A DNA stretch of 64,000 nucleotides from Calidihabitans tengchongensis (lineage in GTDB: Bacteria; Sysuimicrobiota; Sysuimicrobiia; Sysuimicrobiales; Kaftiobacteriaceae). A program made the translations under genes and the position numbers. Shown here in pieces: positions 41,875 to 51,858 of the stretch. The stretch is taken from the NCBI GenBank assembly GCA_031459615.1, contig JAVKIE010000006.1:124001-188000 (forward strand). The letters run 5' to 3'. Numbering within the stretch: the first letter of the stretch is position 1; every line of letters begins with the position of its first letter. The notes below the pieces were generated by a model, which made no database searches, was not told the origin of the DNA, and saw nothing but the letters and a program-made list of their open reading frames with translations.

Positions 41875-44265
41875 GTGAGCGCACGGCTCCGACGGGCCGC
41901 GGTGCTGGGCGCCGGCGTGATGGGCAGCGCCATCGCCGCCCACCTGGCCAATGCCGGCGTGCCGGTCCTGCTGCTGGACATCGTCCCCCCCGACCTCACC
42001 GACGACGAGCGCCGGCAGGGGCTGACCCTGCAGGACGCGCCGGTCCGCAACCGTCTGGCCGCCGCCGGGCTGCAGCGTGCCCTGCAAGCCCAGCCGCCGG
42101 CGTTCTTCACCCCCGCCCGCGCCCGGCTGGTGGAGGTGGGCAACCTGGAAGACCACCTCGCCCGCATCGCCGAGGCCGACTGGGTCATCGAGGCGGTGGT
42201 GGAGGACCTGGCGGTCAAGCAGCAGCTGCTGGAGAGGGTGGAAGCGCACTGGAAGCCCGGCACGGTGGTGAGCACCAACACCAGCGGGCTGCCGGTGCAC
42301 CAGATCGCCGCCGGCCGCTCGCCGGCGTTCCGCCGCCACTTCCTGGGCACGCACTTCTTCAACCCGCCCCGCTACCTCAAGTTGCTGGAGGTCATCCCTC
42401 TCGCCGATACCGACCCCGAGGTGGTGGCCCGGGTCAGCGCGTGGGGCGAGCGGATCCTGGGCAAGGGAGTCGTCTACGCCCACGACCGCCCCAACTTCAT
42501 CGCCAACCGCATCGGGACATACGGGTTCCTGCTGACGGTGCGGCTGATGCTGGAGCTGGGGCTCACCGTGGAAGAGGTGGACGAGCTCACCGGTCCGGTT
42601 CTGGGACGCCCGCGCAGCGCCACATTCCGCACCACGGACCTGGTGGGCCTGGACACGGCGGTGGCGGTGGCCCACAACGCCTATCGCAACCTCACCGACG
42701 ACGACGAGCGGGACGTCTTCCAGGTCCCCGACCTGCTCCAGGAGATGGTGCGCCGGCGGTGGCTGGGCGAGAAGACCGGCGGCGGGTTTTACCGGCGCGT
42801 GGACGGGGAGATCCAGGCGCTGGACTGGACCACCATGGAGTACCGGCCCCGCCGCCGGGCGACGCTCCCGGTGGTGGAGACCGCCCGGCTCATCGAGGAC
42901 CCCGCCCGCCGCCTGCGCACCCTCCTGGCGGACACGGGCAGGGCCGGCCAGTTCCTGTGGCGCCTGGTCAGCGGCGTCCTGGTGTACGCGGCCAAGCGGG
43001 TGCCCGAGGTGGCCCCCGACGTGGTCAACGTGGATCGGGCGATGCGCTGGGGATTTGCCTGGGAACACGGGCCATTTGAGACGTGGGACCTGCTGGGGGT
43101 GGACGAGACGGTGCGCCGCCTGGAGGCCGACGGCCGCCCCATCCCCGCCCTGGTGCGGGCCGTGCTGGAGGCCGACGGTCGCTTCTACCGCCGCCGGAAC
43201 GGGGTCAGCGAGTACTTTGACGCCTCGGCGGGCGCGTACCGCCCTGTGCCCGAGCCGCCCGGGCTGATCGTCCTCGCCCGGACGCGGGAGCAGGGGCGGG
43301 TGGTGGACAGCACCCCCGGCGCCAGCCTGATCGACCTGGGGGATGGCATCGCGTGCCTGGAGTTCCACTCCAAACTCAACACCATCGGCGAGGACACCCT
43401 GCGGATGCTGTTCCGCGCCCTGGACGAGGTGGACCGCCGCTTCGAGGGCCTGGTGATCGGCAACCAGGGCCGGGACTTCTCCGCCGGCGCCAACCTCATG
43501 CTGCTGCTCCTGCTGGCCCAGGAGGGCAACTGGGAAGACCTGGAGCTTGCGGTGCGCCAGTTCCAGCGCGCCACCCGCGCCCTGCGCTACAGCCCCCGGC
43601 CCGTGGTGGCCGCGCCCTTCGGCCGCACCCTGGCCGGCGGGTGCGAGGTGTGCCTGCCGTGCGCGCGGGTGCAGGCGGCGGCGGAGACCTACATGGGCCT
43701 GGTGGAGACGGGGGTGGGGCTGATCCCCGCCGGCGGGGGCACCACCGAGATGGTGCGCCGGACGATGGCCCGCCTGCCCGACGACGTCCGGGCCGATCCC
43801 CTGCCGCTGCTGCGGTGGGCGTTTGAAACCGTGGCCCGGGCCCGGGTGTCCACCTCCGCCGAGGAGGCCCGCCAGCTGGGCTTCCTGCGGGAGTGCGACG
43901 GCATCACCATGAACGCCGACCACCTCCTCGCCGACGCCAAGGAGGTGTGCCTGACCCTGGCCCGCACCGGCTACCGGCCGCCGCTGCCCCAGCCGATCCG
44001 CGTGGCCGGCGAGGCCGGCCTGGCCGCCCTGGAGGCCGGCCTGTACCTGATGCGCTCGGGCGGCCACATCACCGAGTACGACGAGGTGGTGGGCCGGCGG
44101 CTGGCCTTCGTGATGTGCGGCGGGCGCGTGCCGGCGGGGACCGAGGTCAGCGAGGAGTACCTGCTGGACCTGGAGCGGGAGGCGTTTCTCAGCCTCCTGG
44201 GCCAGCCCAAGACCCAGGAGCGGATCCGGCACATGCTGGAGACCGGCAGGCCGCTGAGGAACTGA
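41875..44265 (+). CDS. fadN: 3-hydroxyacyl-CoA dehydrogenase / enoyl-CoA hydratase, FadN-type
   Basis: 796 residues, close to B. subtilis FadN (about 789). The dehydrogenase half comes first: NAD motif VLGAGVMGSAIAAHLAN, catalytic His in GTHFFNPPRYLKLLEVI, and EKTGGGFY. A crotonase domain is at the C-terminus: oxyanion hole GNQGRDFSAGANLM, and Glu residues in AGGCEV and LVETGVGLIPAGGG. Catalyses two central steps of beta-oxidation. GTG 41875 gives an N-terminus like the family and has GAGGAG seven bases upstream; GTG 41842, with a good GGAGGG lead, is an alternative. Order fadN-fadA-fadE equals the Bacillus operon. Confidence 0.95.
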   Translation: MSARLRRAAVLGAGVMGSAIAAHLANAGVPVLLLDIVPPDLTDDERRQGLTLQDAPVRNRLAAAGLQRALQAQPPAFFTPARARLVEVGNLEDHLARIAEADWVIEAVVEDLAVKQQLLERVEAHWKPGTVVSTNTSGLPVHQIAAGRSPAFRRHFLGTHFFNPPRYLKLLEVIPLADTDPEVVARVSAWGERILGKGVVYAHDRPNFIANRIGTYGFLLTVRLMLELGLTVEEVDELTGPVLGRPRSATFRTTDLVGLDTAVAVAHNAYRNLTDDDERDVFQVPDLLQEMVRRRWLGEKTGGGFYRRVDGEIQALDWTTMEYRPRRRATLPVVETARLIEDPARRLRTLLADTGRAGQFLWRLVSGVLVYAAKRVPEVAPDVVNVDRAMRWGFAWEHGPFETWDLLGVDETVRRLEADGRPIPALVRAVLEADGRFYRRRNGVSEYFDASAGAYRPVPEPPGLIVLARTREQGRVVDSTPGASLIDLGDGIACLEFHSKLNTIGEDTLRMLFRALDEVDRRFEGLVIGNQGRDFSAGANLMLLLLLAQEGNWEDLELAVRQFQRATRALRYSPRPVVAAPFGRTLAGGCEVCLPCARVQAAAETYMGLVETGVGLIPAGGGTTEMVRRTMARLPDDVRADPLPLLRWAFETVARARVSTSAEEARQLGFLRECDGITMNADHLLADAKEVCLTLARTGYRPPLPQPIRVAGEAGLAALEAGLYLMRSGGHITEYDEVVGRRLAFVMCGGRVPAGTEVSEEYLLDLEREAFLSLLGQPKTQERIRHMLETGRPLRN

Positions 44266-44298
44266 GGGACACCGAGAAGGGATCGGGAGGCGCGCGCC

Positions 44299-45480
44299 AT
44301 GCGAGAGGCTGTCATCGCCAGCGCGGTGCGGACCGCGGTGGGCAAGGCGCCGCGGGGCACCCTGAAGGACACCCGGCCGGACGAGATGGCGGCGGCCGCC
44401 ATCCGGGAGGCGGTGCGGCGGGTGCCGGGGCTGGACCCGGCCGAGGTGGAGGACGTGATCCTGGGGTGCGCCATCCCCGAAGCCGAACAGGGCATGAACG
44501 TCGCCCGGATCGCCGCCCTGCGGGCCGGGCTGCCCGTGTCGGTGTCGGCCCAGACCATCAACCGGTTCTGCGCCTCGGGCCTGCAGGCCATCGCCACCGC
44601 CGCCGAGCGCATCATGGCGGGCTGTGCCGATGTGATCGTCGCCGGGGGCACCGAGAGCATGAGCCTGATGCCCTCCCAGGCCGGCCACACCTTCCGCCCC
44701 AACCCGCACCTGGTGGAGCAGTGGCCCGAGGTCTACCTCTCCATGGGCCTCACCGCCGAGGTGGTGGCCAGAAAGTACGCCATCGCCCGGGAAGATCAGG
44801 ATGCCTACGCCTACCGCAGCCACATGCGCGCGGCCCAGGCGATCCGCAGCGGGCGCTTTGCCGAGGAGATCGTGCCCCTGACCGTCACCCGGTGGGAGAC
44901 CGACGGCGAGGGGCGGCCCCGGTCCCGGCAGGTGGAGTTCGCAGTGGACGAGGGGGTCCGCTACGACACCTCCCTGGAGGCGCTGAGCAAGCTGCGGCCG
45001 GTGTTTGCCGCCGACGGCGTGGTGACGGCGGGCAACTCCTCCCAGACCAGCGACGGCGCGGCGGCGGTGGTGGTGATGTCCGCCGACCGGGCCCGCCAGC
45101 TGGGGGTGGAGCCCCTGGGCATCTTCCGGGCCTTTGCCACCGCGGGGGTGGCGCCCGAGATCATGGGGATCGGTCCGGTGGAGGCCGTCCCCCGGGCGCT
45201 GCGGCTGGCGGGGCTGCGGCTGGAGGACATTGACCTGATCGAGCTCAACGAGGCGTTCGCCGCCCAGACGCTGGCCGTCATCCGCCTGCTGGGCCTGAAT
45301 GAGGAGATCACCAACGTCAACGGGGGCGCCATCGCCCTGGGCCATCCCCTGGGGTGCACCGGCGCCAAGCTCACCGCCACCCTGCTGTACGAGATGCGCC
45401 GCCGGGGCGCGCGGTACGGGATGGTGACCATGTGCGTGGGGGGCGGCCAGGGAGCCGCCGGGATCTTCGAGCGACCGTAG
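44299..45480 (+). CDS. fadA: Acetyl-CoA acyltransferase (3-ketoacyl-CoA thiolase)
   Basis: 393 residues, the standard thiolase length. Catalytic Cys91 in INRFCASGLQ, His349 in GHPLGCTGAKL and Cys379 in CVGGGQG; NEAFAAQTL is also present. Performs the last, thiolytic step of beta-oxidation, releasing acetyl-CoA. Starts 33 bases after fadN. Confidence 0.97.
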   Translation: MREAVIASAVRTAVGKAPRGTLKDTRPDEMAAAAIREAVRRVPGLDPAEVEDVILGCAIPEAEQGMNVARIAALRAGLPVSVSAQTINRFCASGLQAIATAAERIMAGCADVIVAGGTESMSLMPSQAGHTFRPNPHLVEQWPEVYLSMGLTAEVVARKYAIAREDQDAYAYRSHMRAAQAIRSGRFAEEIVPLTVTRWETDGEGRPRSRQVEFAVDEGVRYDTSLEALSKLRPVFAADGVVTAGNSSQTSDGAAAVVVMSADRARQLGVEPLGIFRAFATAGVAPEIMGIGPVEAVPRALRLAGLRLEDIDLIELNEAFAAQTLAVIRLLGLNEEITNVNGGAIALGHPLGCTGAKLTATLLYEMRRRGARYGMVTMCVGGGQGAAGIFERP

Positions 45481-45542
45481 CGGGACGGGGGAGTGGGTCG
45501 TACGTCCCCGGTTCCGCACCACATCCTGTTCCGGAGGACACC

Positions 45543-47312
45543 ATGAGCACGCGAGACGTCAGCGCGCCGGTTGCGGGCGGCAGCTTTCTCATCGCGGACA
45601 CGCCCGCCGATCAGGTCTTCACGCCCGAGGACTTCACCGACGAGCAGCGGCTGATCGCCCAGACGGCCCGGGAGTTCACCGAGCGGGAGATCGCCCCGCA
45701 CCTGGACCGCCTGGAGAACAAGGACTGGGACCTGACCCGCCAGCTGCTCCGCAAGCTGGGGGATCTGGGCTTTCTGGGCATGGCGGTGCCGGCCGCCTAC
45801 GGCGGGGCCGAGATGGACATGATCTCCTCCCTGGTGGCGGCGGAGGGGCTGGCCGCCGGGTCGTTCGGAGTGTCCTACGGCGCCCACGTGGGCATCGGCA
45901 TGGAACCCATCGTCTTCTTCGGCACCGAGGAGCAGCGGCGGCGTTACCTGCCTCCCATGGTGCGGGGGGAGCTGATCGGGGCCTACGCCCTCACCGAACC
46001 CACCGCCGGTTCGGATGCCATGGCCATCCGCACCCGGGCTGTGCTCTCCCCCGACGGCCGCCACTACCTGCTGTCGGGGACCAAGCAGTTCATCACCAAC
46101 GCGGCGTTCGCCGACATCTTCAACATCTTCGCCAAGGTGGACGGGGAGAAACATACCTGCTTCATCGTCGAGCGGGCCACGCCGGGGCTGACGGTGGGCG
46201 ACGAAGAGCACAAGATGGGGATCCGGGGATCGTCCACCGCGTCCCTGTTTCTGGACAACGCTCAGGTCCCGGTGCACAACGTCCTGGGCGAGGTCGGCCA
46301 GGGGTTCAAGATCGCCATGAACATCCTGAACATGGGCCGCTTCCGCCTGGCCGCCGGGTGCGTGGGGGCCGCCAAGCAGGTCGTGCGCCTGGCGGTGGGC
46401 TACGCCCGGGAACGCCAGCAGTTCGGCCGCCCGCTGGTGGAGTTCGGCCTGATCCAGCACAAGCTGGCGGAGATGGCGGTCCGGCTGTACGCCGCCGAGA
46501 GCATGGCCTACCGCACGGGGGGCCTGGTGGAGGCTGCCCTGGCGGGCGTGCACGGGGATCCCACCTCCGCCATGCGCGCCCTGGAGGAGTACGCGGTGGA
46601 GTGCGCCATCAACAAGGTCTTCGCCTCCGAGATGCTGGACCACGTGGCCGACGAGACGGTGCAGGTGTACGGCGGGTACGGCTACATCGAAGACTACCCC
46701 GCCGCCCGCGCCTACCGGGACAGCCGCATCAACCGCCTGTTCGAGGGGACCAACGAGATCAACCGGCTGCTGATCGCCGGCATGCTGCTGCGCCGCGCCC
46801 AGCGGGGCCGGCTGGACCTCATCCCGGCGGCGCTGCGGGTGGCCCAGGAGCTCACCGCCCCGCCGACCGAGGAGATCCCCGGTGGCCCTCTGGCCGACGA
46901 GCGCCGCGCCGTGGCCGGCAGCAAGAAGGCCACGCTGTTCGTCGCCGGCGCCGCCGTGCAGAAGCACCTGGAGGCCATCGAGGAGCAGCAGGAGATCCTG
47001 GCCGGCATCGCCGACATGGTGATCGAGACGTTCGCCATGGAGAGCGCCCTGCTGCGCGCCCTGCGGGCGGCGCAGCGAGACGGAGCCCGCGCCGACCTGG
47101 CCCGGGACCTCGCCCGGACCTACATCAACGATGCCCTGATGCGGGTGGAGGCCACCGCCAAGGTGGTGCTGGCGGCCGTCTCCGAGGGCGACACGCTGCG
47201 CACCCAGCTGGCGGGCCTCAGGCGGCTGCTGCGCTACACGCCCGTGGACACGGTGGCGCTGCGGCGGCAGGTCGCCCGGCGGCTGGTGGCCCAGGGGGGA
47301 TACGGACTGTGA
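45543..47312 (+). CDS. fadE: Acyl-CoA dehydrogenase, FadE (YusJ-like)
   Basis: 589 residues. FAD acyl-CoA dehydrogenase core (about 30-410): FTDEQRLIAQTAREFTEREI, YALTEPTAGSDAMA, KQFITNAAFADIF and YGGYGYIEDYPAARAYRD, with the catalytic Glu in FEGTNEINRL. A C-terminal extra helical domain (about 420-589) is typical of the VLCAD/YusJ-like form. Introduces the first double bond; electrons go to ETF or a quinone route not encoded here. ATG follows CCGGAGGACACC. Confidence 0.95.
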   Translation: MSTRDVSAPVAGGSFLIADTPADQVFTPEDFTDEQRLIAQTAREFTEREIAPHLDRLENKDWDLTRQLLRKLGDLGFLGMAVPAAYGGAEMDMISSLVAAEGLAAGSFGVSYGAHVGIGMEPIVFFGTEEQRRRYLPPMVRGELIGAYALTEPTAGSDAMAIRTRAVLSPDGRHYLLSGTKQFITNAAFADIFNIFAKVDGEKHTCFIVERATPGLTVGDEEHKMGIRGSSTASLFLDNAQVPVHNVLGEVGQGFKIAMNILNMGRFRLAAGCVGAAKQVVRLAVGYARERQQFGRPLVEFGLIQHKLAEMAVRLYAAESMAYRTGGLVEAALAGVHGDPTSAMRALEEYAVECAINKVFASEMLDHVADETVQVYGGYGYIEDYPAARAYRDSRINRLFEGTNEINRLLIAGMLLRRAQRGRLDLIPAALRVAQELTAPPTEEIPGGPLADERRAVAGSKKATLFVAGAAVQKHLEAIEEQQEILAGIADMVIETFAMESALLRALRAAQRDGARADLARDLARTYINDALMRVEATAKVVLAAVSEGDTLRTQLAGLRRLLRYTPVDTVALRRQVARRLVAQGGYGL

Positions 47313-48994
47313 CCGGGGTAGCCCTGGCCGAGCGGCCCTGGCTGCGGTTTTACGAGCCCGGGGTGCCGCCCACCCTGACGTACCCGTCCATCCCGGTGCA
47401 CGCCCTGCTGGATGACACCGCAGCGCGGTTCCCCGACCGGCCCGCCACCGTCTTTTTCGGCGCCACCCTGACCTTCCGGCAGCTGCAGGACCTGTCCATC
47501 CGGTTCGCGGCGGGCCTGGCGGCCCTGGGCGTGCGCCCGGGGGACCGGGTCTCCCTGCACCTGCCCAACTGCCCGCAGTTCCTCATCGCCTACTACGGGG
47601 CGCTGCGGGTCGGGGCCGTGGTGGTCCCGTTCAATCCGCTGTACGTGGAGCGGGAGATCGAGCACCAGCTCACAGACAGCGGGGCCGAGGTGGCGGTGAC
47701 CCTGGACCTGCTCTACCCGCGCCTGGAGGCGGTGCGGTCCCGCACCCGGGTGCGGGAGATGGTGATCACCCGGATCCATGACTACTTCCCGCCCCTGCTA
47801 CGCGCCCTGTACCCGCTGCGGGCCTGGCGGGAGGGCCACCGGGTGCGGGTCCCCGCCGGGCCCGCCATCCGCCGCTTCGCCGACCTGCTGGAGGCCGGGC
47901 GGCCAGCGCCGGCGGTGGCGGTGGACCCGGCCCAGACCGCCGTCCTGCTGTACACCGGGGGGACCACCGGGGTGCCCAAGGGGGCGATGCTGTCCCACCG
48001 CAACCTGGTCAGCAACGTGCTGCAGGCCCGGGCGTGGTTCACCCGGCTGCGGCCCGGCCAGGATACCACCCTGGCCGTGATTCCCTTCTTCCACTCCTAC
48101 GGGATGACGGCGGCCATGAACTTCTCGGTCAGCACCGGGACCCGCCTGGTGCTCCTGCCGCGGTTCCAGGTGGACATGGTGCTGCAGGCCATCGCCCGCT
48201 ACCGCCCGCAGATCTTCCCCGGCGTGCCCACCATCTACACCGCCCTGATCTCCCACCCGCAGGTCCGCCGCTACGACCTGCGGTCCATCAGCGCCTGCAT
48301 CTCCGGCGCCGCCCCGCTGCCGGTGGAGGTGCAGACCCGCTTCGAGGAGCTCACCGGGGGGCGGCTGGTGGAAGGGTACGGCCTCACCGAGGCCTCGCCG
48401 GTGACCCACGCCAACCCCCTGTTCGGCACCCGCAAGACCGGCAGCATCGGCATCCCCTTCCCCGACACCGACGCCCGCATCCTGGACGACGCCGGGCGGA
48501 CGCTGCCGCCGGGAGAGGTGGGCGAGCTGGCGGTGCGCGGCCCCCAGGTGATGCAGGGCTACTGGAACCGGCCCGACGAAACCGCCCAGGTGTTGCGGGA
48601 AGGCTGGCTGCTGACCGGGGACATGGCCCGGATGGACGAGGACGGCTACTTCTACATCGTGGACCGCAAGAAGGAGATGATCATCACCGGAGGCCTGAAC
48701 GTCTTCCCCCGGGAGGTGGAGGAGGTCCTGTACACCCACCCGGCGGTCCTGGAGGCGGCCGTGGTGGGCACCCCGGACCCGTACAAAGGCGAGGTGGTGA
48801 AGGCCTTCGTGGTGTTGCGCCCGGGGGCCCGGGCCACCGCCGAGGAGATCATCGAGCACTGCCGCCGGCACCTGGCGCCGTTCAAGGTCCCCCGGGCCGT
48901 GGAGTTCCGCCCGCAACTGCCCAAGTCCCTCATCGGCAAGATCCTGCGGCGGGTCCTGGCCGAGGAAGAGCGGGCCCGCGCCCAGGCCCGCTGA
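47309..48994 (+). CDS. fadD: Long-chain fatty acid--CoA ligase, FadD type
   Basis: 561 residues, ANL superfamily. AMP-binding loop YTGGTTGVPKGAML, then VEGYGLTEASP, and the hinge/C-terminal lobe GDMARMDEDGYFYIVDRKKEMIITGGLNVFPREVE, with the A10 Lys in PKSLIGKILRRVL. Activates free fatty acids to acyl-CoA for the preceding enzymes. GTG at 47309 overlaps the fadE stop (GTGA). Last gene of the four-gene operon. Confidence 0.94.
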   Translation: MTGVALAERPWLRFYEPGVPPTLTYPSIPVHALLDDTAARFPDRPATVFFGATLTFRQLQDLSIRFAAGLAALGVRPGDRVSLHLPNCPQFLIAYYGALRVGAVVVPFNPLYVEREIEHQLTDSGAEVAVTLDLLYPRLEAVRSRTRVREMVITRIHDYFPPLLRALYPLRAWREGHRVRVPAGPAIRRFADLLEAGRPAPAVAVDPAQTAVLLYTGGTTGVPKGAMLSHRNLVSNVLQARAWFTRLRPGQDTTLAVIPFFHSYGMTAAMNFSVSTGTRLVLLPRFQVDMVLQAIARYRPQIFPGVPTIYTALISHPQVRRYDLRSISACISGAAPLPVEVQTRFEELTGGRLVEGYGLTEASPVTHANPLFGTRKTGSIGIPFPDTDARILDDAGRTLPPGEVGELAVRGPQVMQGYWNRPDETAQVLREGWLLTGDMARMDEDGYFYIVDRKKEMIITGGLNVFPREVEEVLYTHPAVLEAAVVGTPDPYKGEVVKAFVVLRPGARATAEEIIEHCRRHLAPFKVPRAVEFRPQLPKSLIGKILRRVLAEEERARAQAR

Positions 48995-49018
48995 CCTGCG
49001 TCGATCGGTCCAGGGGTG

Positions 49019-49050
49019 CCCTCACCCGATCCTCTCCCGGAGGGAGAGGG
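49019..49050. repeat. REP-like palindrome, copy 3 (inverted)
   Basis: CCCTCACCC followed by CTCTCCC / GGGAGAGGG, the reverse complement arrangement of the two copies near 1.2 kb. It lies between the convergent fadD and oxidoreductase beta genes and may serve as a transcript end on both strands. Confidence 0.7.
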
Positions 49051-49079
49051 AAAGGTGACGGGCCGCGCTCGCGCGCCGT

Positions 49080-49970
49080 TCAGCGCATCATCTGCAGCAG
49101 CGGACGGATGTCGGCTCCCTGCAGCTCTTCCGGCCAGATGGGCAGCCGGCCGTGGGCCTTCTTGGGGCGCGGGTGGCGGTACACCACCCCCAGCGGCAGC
49201 CGGCCCCGCCGGTCGAAGTCGTTGAGCAGCTCCCAGGCGGCCTGGAAGTCGGAGGGGTCGTGGCTGGCGGGAACGTCTTCCACCCGCTCCCGGTACCAGT
49301 CGTAGGTGTTGAACTTGTTGTAGGTCACGCAGGGCGAGAAGTCGTTGACCACCGCGAAGCCCGGGTGCTGCAGCGCCTGGGCGTAGATCTCCGCCGCGTG
49401 GCGCGGGTCCCCGGAGAACGACTGGGCCACGAAGGTGGCGCCGGCCGTGAGGGCCAGCCGCAGGGGCGCGAACGGCGGCGGCGCCTCCTCCGACCACTCC
49501 CGGATGTCCATGCCCCTTCCGTGGGTGGGCGAGTGCTGCCCCTTGGTCAGCCCGTACACCCCGTTGTCCATGATGATCAGGACCACGGCGGGATCCCGGC
49601 GGCAAACGTGCACGAAGTTCTCCACCCCGATGGCGAACGTGTCCCCGTCGCCGGCCAGGGCGATGACCGTGAGGCCGGGGTTGGCCATCTTGGCGCCCAG
49701 GGCGTAGGCCAGGGCCCCGCCGTGGGTGCCGTGGAAGCCGTTGCCATTGAGGTAGTTGCGGATCTGGCCCGAGCACCCGATGCCGCCGATCAGGAGGACC
49801 TCGTACGGGGTCACCTCCAGCTTGGTCAGCGCCATCTTCAGGCCCGCCAGGACCCCGAAGTCCCCGCACCCCGGGCACCACTGGATCCGGTGGCGCGGGA
49901 CCGCGTTCTCCTCCCACACCTTGGCGGAGATCTTCTGGGACACCCGGGACGGAGTGGTGGCGTCGGTCAT
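49080..49970 (-). CDS. 2-oxoacid:ferredoxin oxidoreductase, beta (TPP) subunit
   Basis: 296 residues. FeS/TPP start HRIQWCPGCGDFGVLAGL, TPP-Mg motif GDGDTFAIGVENFVHVCRRD with DNGVYGLTKGQ, and GGIGCSGQI. Matches the KorB/OforB-type beta subunit that decarboxylates 2-oxoacids to acyl-CoA and reduces ferredoxin. Seven bases after the alpha gene. Substrate (2-oxoglutarate, pyruvate or branched-chain 2-oxoacid) cannot be read reliably; the neighbouring Liv and beta-oxidation genes allow a branched-chain role. Confidence 0.94.
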   Translation of the reverse strand: MTDATTPSRVSQKISAKVWEENAVPRHRIQWCPGCGDFGVLAGLKMALTKLEVTPYEVLLIGGIGCSGQIRNYLNGNGFHGTHGGALAYALGAKMANPGLTVIALAGDGDTFAIGVENFVHVCRRDPAVVLIIMDNGVYGLTKGQHSPTHGRGMDIREWSEEAPPPFAPLRLALTAGATFVAQSFSGDPRHAAEIYAQALQHPGFAVVNDFSPCVTYNKFNTYDWYRERVEDVPASHDPSDFQAAWELLNDFDRRGRLPLGVVYRHPRPKKAHGRLPIWPEELQGADIRPLLQMMR

Positions 49971-49977
49971 GGCGCGC

Positions 49978-51858
49978 TCAGCCTCCTTCGGACACCTTCA
50001 CGGGCGCCGGCGCCTCGGTGCCGATGCGCACGTGGCTCTCGCCGGTGTGCAGGATGTGCTCCACCCCGCCCACCACGTCGGCAGGGTACAGCGGCAGGCC
50101 GTTGTACTTGACGACGCGCCGGACCGGCAGCAGGCAGCACGCCTGGATCACGTCGGCGAACTGCCCGGTGAAGTTCTGCTCCACCGCGATCAGGACCGAC
50201 GCCCGCTCCAGCACCGGCTTGGCCAGGGCCGCGGGGAAGGGCCACAAGTAGCTGAAGTGCACCACCGCCACCTCCACCCCCCGCTGGCGCAGCCGCTGCT
50301 GGGCCTCCAGCAGCACGGGCAGGGTGCTGCCCCACCCCACCAGGGCCGGCCGGCCGTCCACCGACCCCACCACCCGGGGCGGACGGGCGTCCTCCCGGAG
50401 GAAGGTCTCCATCTTGCGGGCGCGCTTTTCCATCATGGCCTTGCGCACGGCGGGGTCGGTGCTGACAAATCCGCGCTCGTCGTGCTCGGACCCGCTGGCC
50501 TTCAGCACCCCGCCCACCGTCCCCGGGACCAGCCGGGGGGAGATGCCGGTGGGGGTGAGGGCGAACCGCCGGTAGGCCCCGTCCCGGCGCAGGTCGGCCT
50601 CGCGCACCAGGGTGGACCGGTCGATGGTGACCGGGTGCTGGGTGAAGACCGCCTCGGGCACGGTCTTGCGCCCCTCGGAGAGGTTGAGGTCGGTGAGGAA
50701 GAACACCGGGCACTGGTACTTGTCGGCCAGGTTGTGGGCCTCGATCATGAGCGTGTAGCACTCTTCCTGGGTCGCCGGGGCCAGGACGATGCGCGGGATC
50801 TCGCCGTGGCCGCCGAAGATGGACAGGTACAGGTCGCCCTGCTCGCTCTTGGTGGGCATGCCGGTGGACGGCCCCGCCCGCTGGGTGTCCACGATCACCA
50901 CGGGCACCTCGGTCATGCCGGCCACCCCGAACTCCTCCACCTTCAGGGACAGCCCCGGCCCCGAGGTCCCCACCATGGAGCGGACGCCGGCCAGGGCCGC
51001 GCCGATGGCGGCCCGGATCGACTCCCGCTCGTTCTGTCCCTGCAGGGCGCGCCCGCCGAAGCGGGGCAGGTGTTCCTCCATGAACTCCAGGATGGCCGAC
51101 GCGGGTGTGATGGGATATCCGGCGTAGAAGCGGCACCCGGCGGCGATGGCCCCCAGGGACAGGGCCTCGTTGCCCGAGATCAGCACCCGGGGCTCCGCGG
51201 ACGGGCGGGGCTGCAGGCGGTAGCCCGAGCCCGGCCAGCCCCGGGCGGCCAGAATGGACTCGACCACCTCCCGCCCGCGCCGGGCCGCCCGGAGGTTGAG
51301 GTCCACCACCTGCGCCCCTTTGCGGGCAAACCGCTCCTCCACCAGCTGGCGCAGCCACGTCCCGTCCTGGTCGAACTCGAGCACGCGGAACAGGGCGCCC
51401 ACCGCCACCATGTTCTTGACCACGTCCAGCTTGAGCTCGTCTCGGGCGATGGTGCGGGCCGGGACCGGGAACACCTTGATGCCGCGGCGCTCCAGCGGCT
51501 CCACCGGCACCTCACCGGTGCTGCTGTCGTACAGCAGCACGCCGCCGTCCACCAGGTATCGCCCGTGGCGGAGGATGGTGTCCCGGTTGGGCTGCTCCCG
51601 GGCGTCGGGATTGCTGTCGTAGTCCAGCGCCACCAGGATGTCCAGCCGGGGGTCTCCCCAGGAGACCGGCGGCTCCTCGGATACCACCAGGGGGTCGAAC
51701 TGGTGAGCTCCGTAGATGGTTGACGCGTATCCGCGTTCCATGGCCAGGACATGCAGCCCCGCCCGGGTGAAGATGCGACCCAGGATGTCGGTGACGGTCA
51801 CGACCCCGTCGCGCAGCTGCACGCCGCCGACCAGGATCTTCAGCCTGTTGACGGTCAC
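49978..51858 (-). CDS. 2-oxoacid:ferredoxin oxidoreductase, fused gamma-alpha subunit
   Basis: 626 residues. The gamma domain (about 1-190: RLKILVGGVQLRDGV, AMERGYASTIYGAHQFDPLVVS) is fused ahead of the alpha domain (AGYPITPASAILEFMEEHLP, SMVGTSGPGLSLKVEEFG, PVVIVDTQRAGPSTGMPTKSEQGDL). A third domain (GWGSTLPVLLEAQQRL) binds CoA in the family. No ferredoxin-like delta domain is fused. GTG at 51858 has GGAAGGAGC upstream. First gene of a two-gene unit. Confidence 0.94.
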   Translation of the reverse strand: MTVNRLKILVGGVQLRDGVVTVTDILGRIFTRAGLHVLAMERGYASTIYGAHQFDPLVVSEEPPVSWGDPRLDILVALDYDSNPDAREQPNRDTILRHGRYLVDGGVLLYDSSTGEVPVEPLERRGIKVFPVPARTIARDELKLDVVKNMVAVGALFRVLEFDQDGTWLRQLVEERFARKGAQVVDLNLRAARRGREVVESILAARGWPGSGYRLQPRPSAEPRVLISGNEALSLGAIAAGCRFYAGYPITPASAILEFMEEHLPRFGGRALQGQNERESIRAAIGAALAGVRSMVGTSGPGLSLKVEEFGVAGMTEVPVVIVDTQRAGPSTGMPTKSEQGDLYLSIFGGHGEIPRIVLAPATQEECYTLMIEAHNLADKYQCPVFFLTDLNLSEGRKTVPEAVFTQHPVTIDRSTLVREADLRRDGAYRRFALTPTGISPRLVPGTVGGVLKASGSEHDERGFVSTDPAVRKAMMEKRARKMETFLREDARPPRVVGSVDGRPALVGWGSTLPVLLEAQQRLRQRGVEVAVVHFSYLWPFPAALAKPVLERASVLIAVEQNFTGQFADVIQACCLLPVRRVVKYNGLPLYPADVVGGVEHILHTGESHVRIGTEAPAPVKVSEGG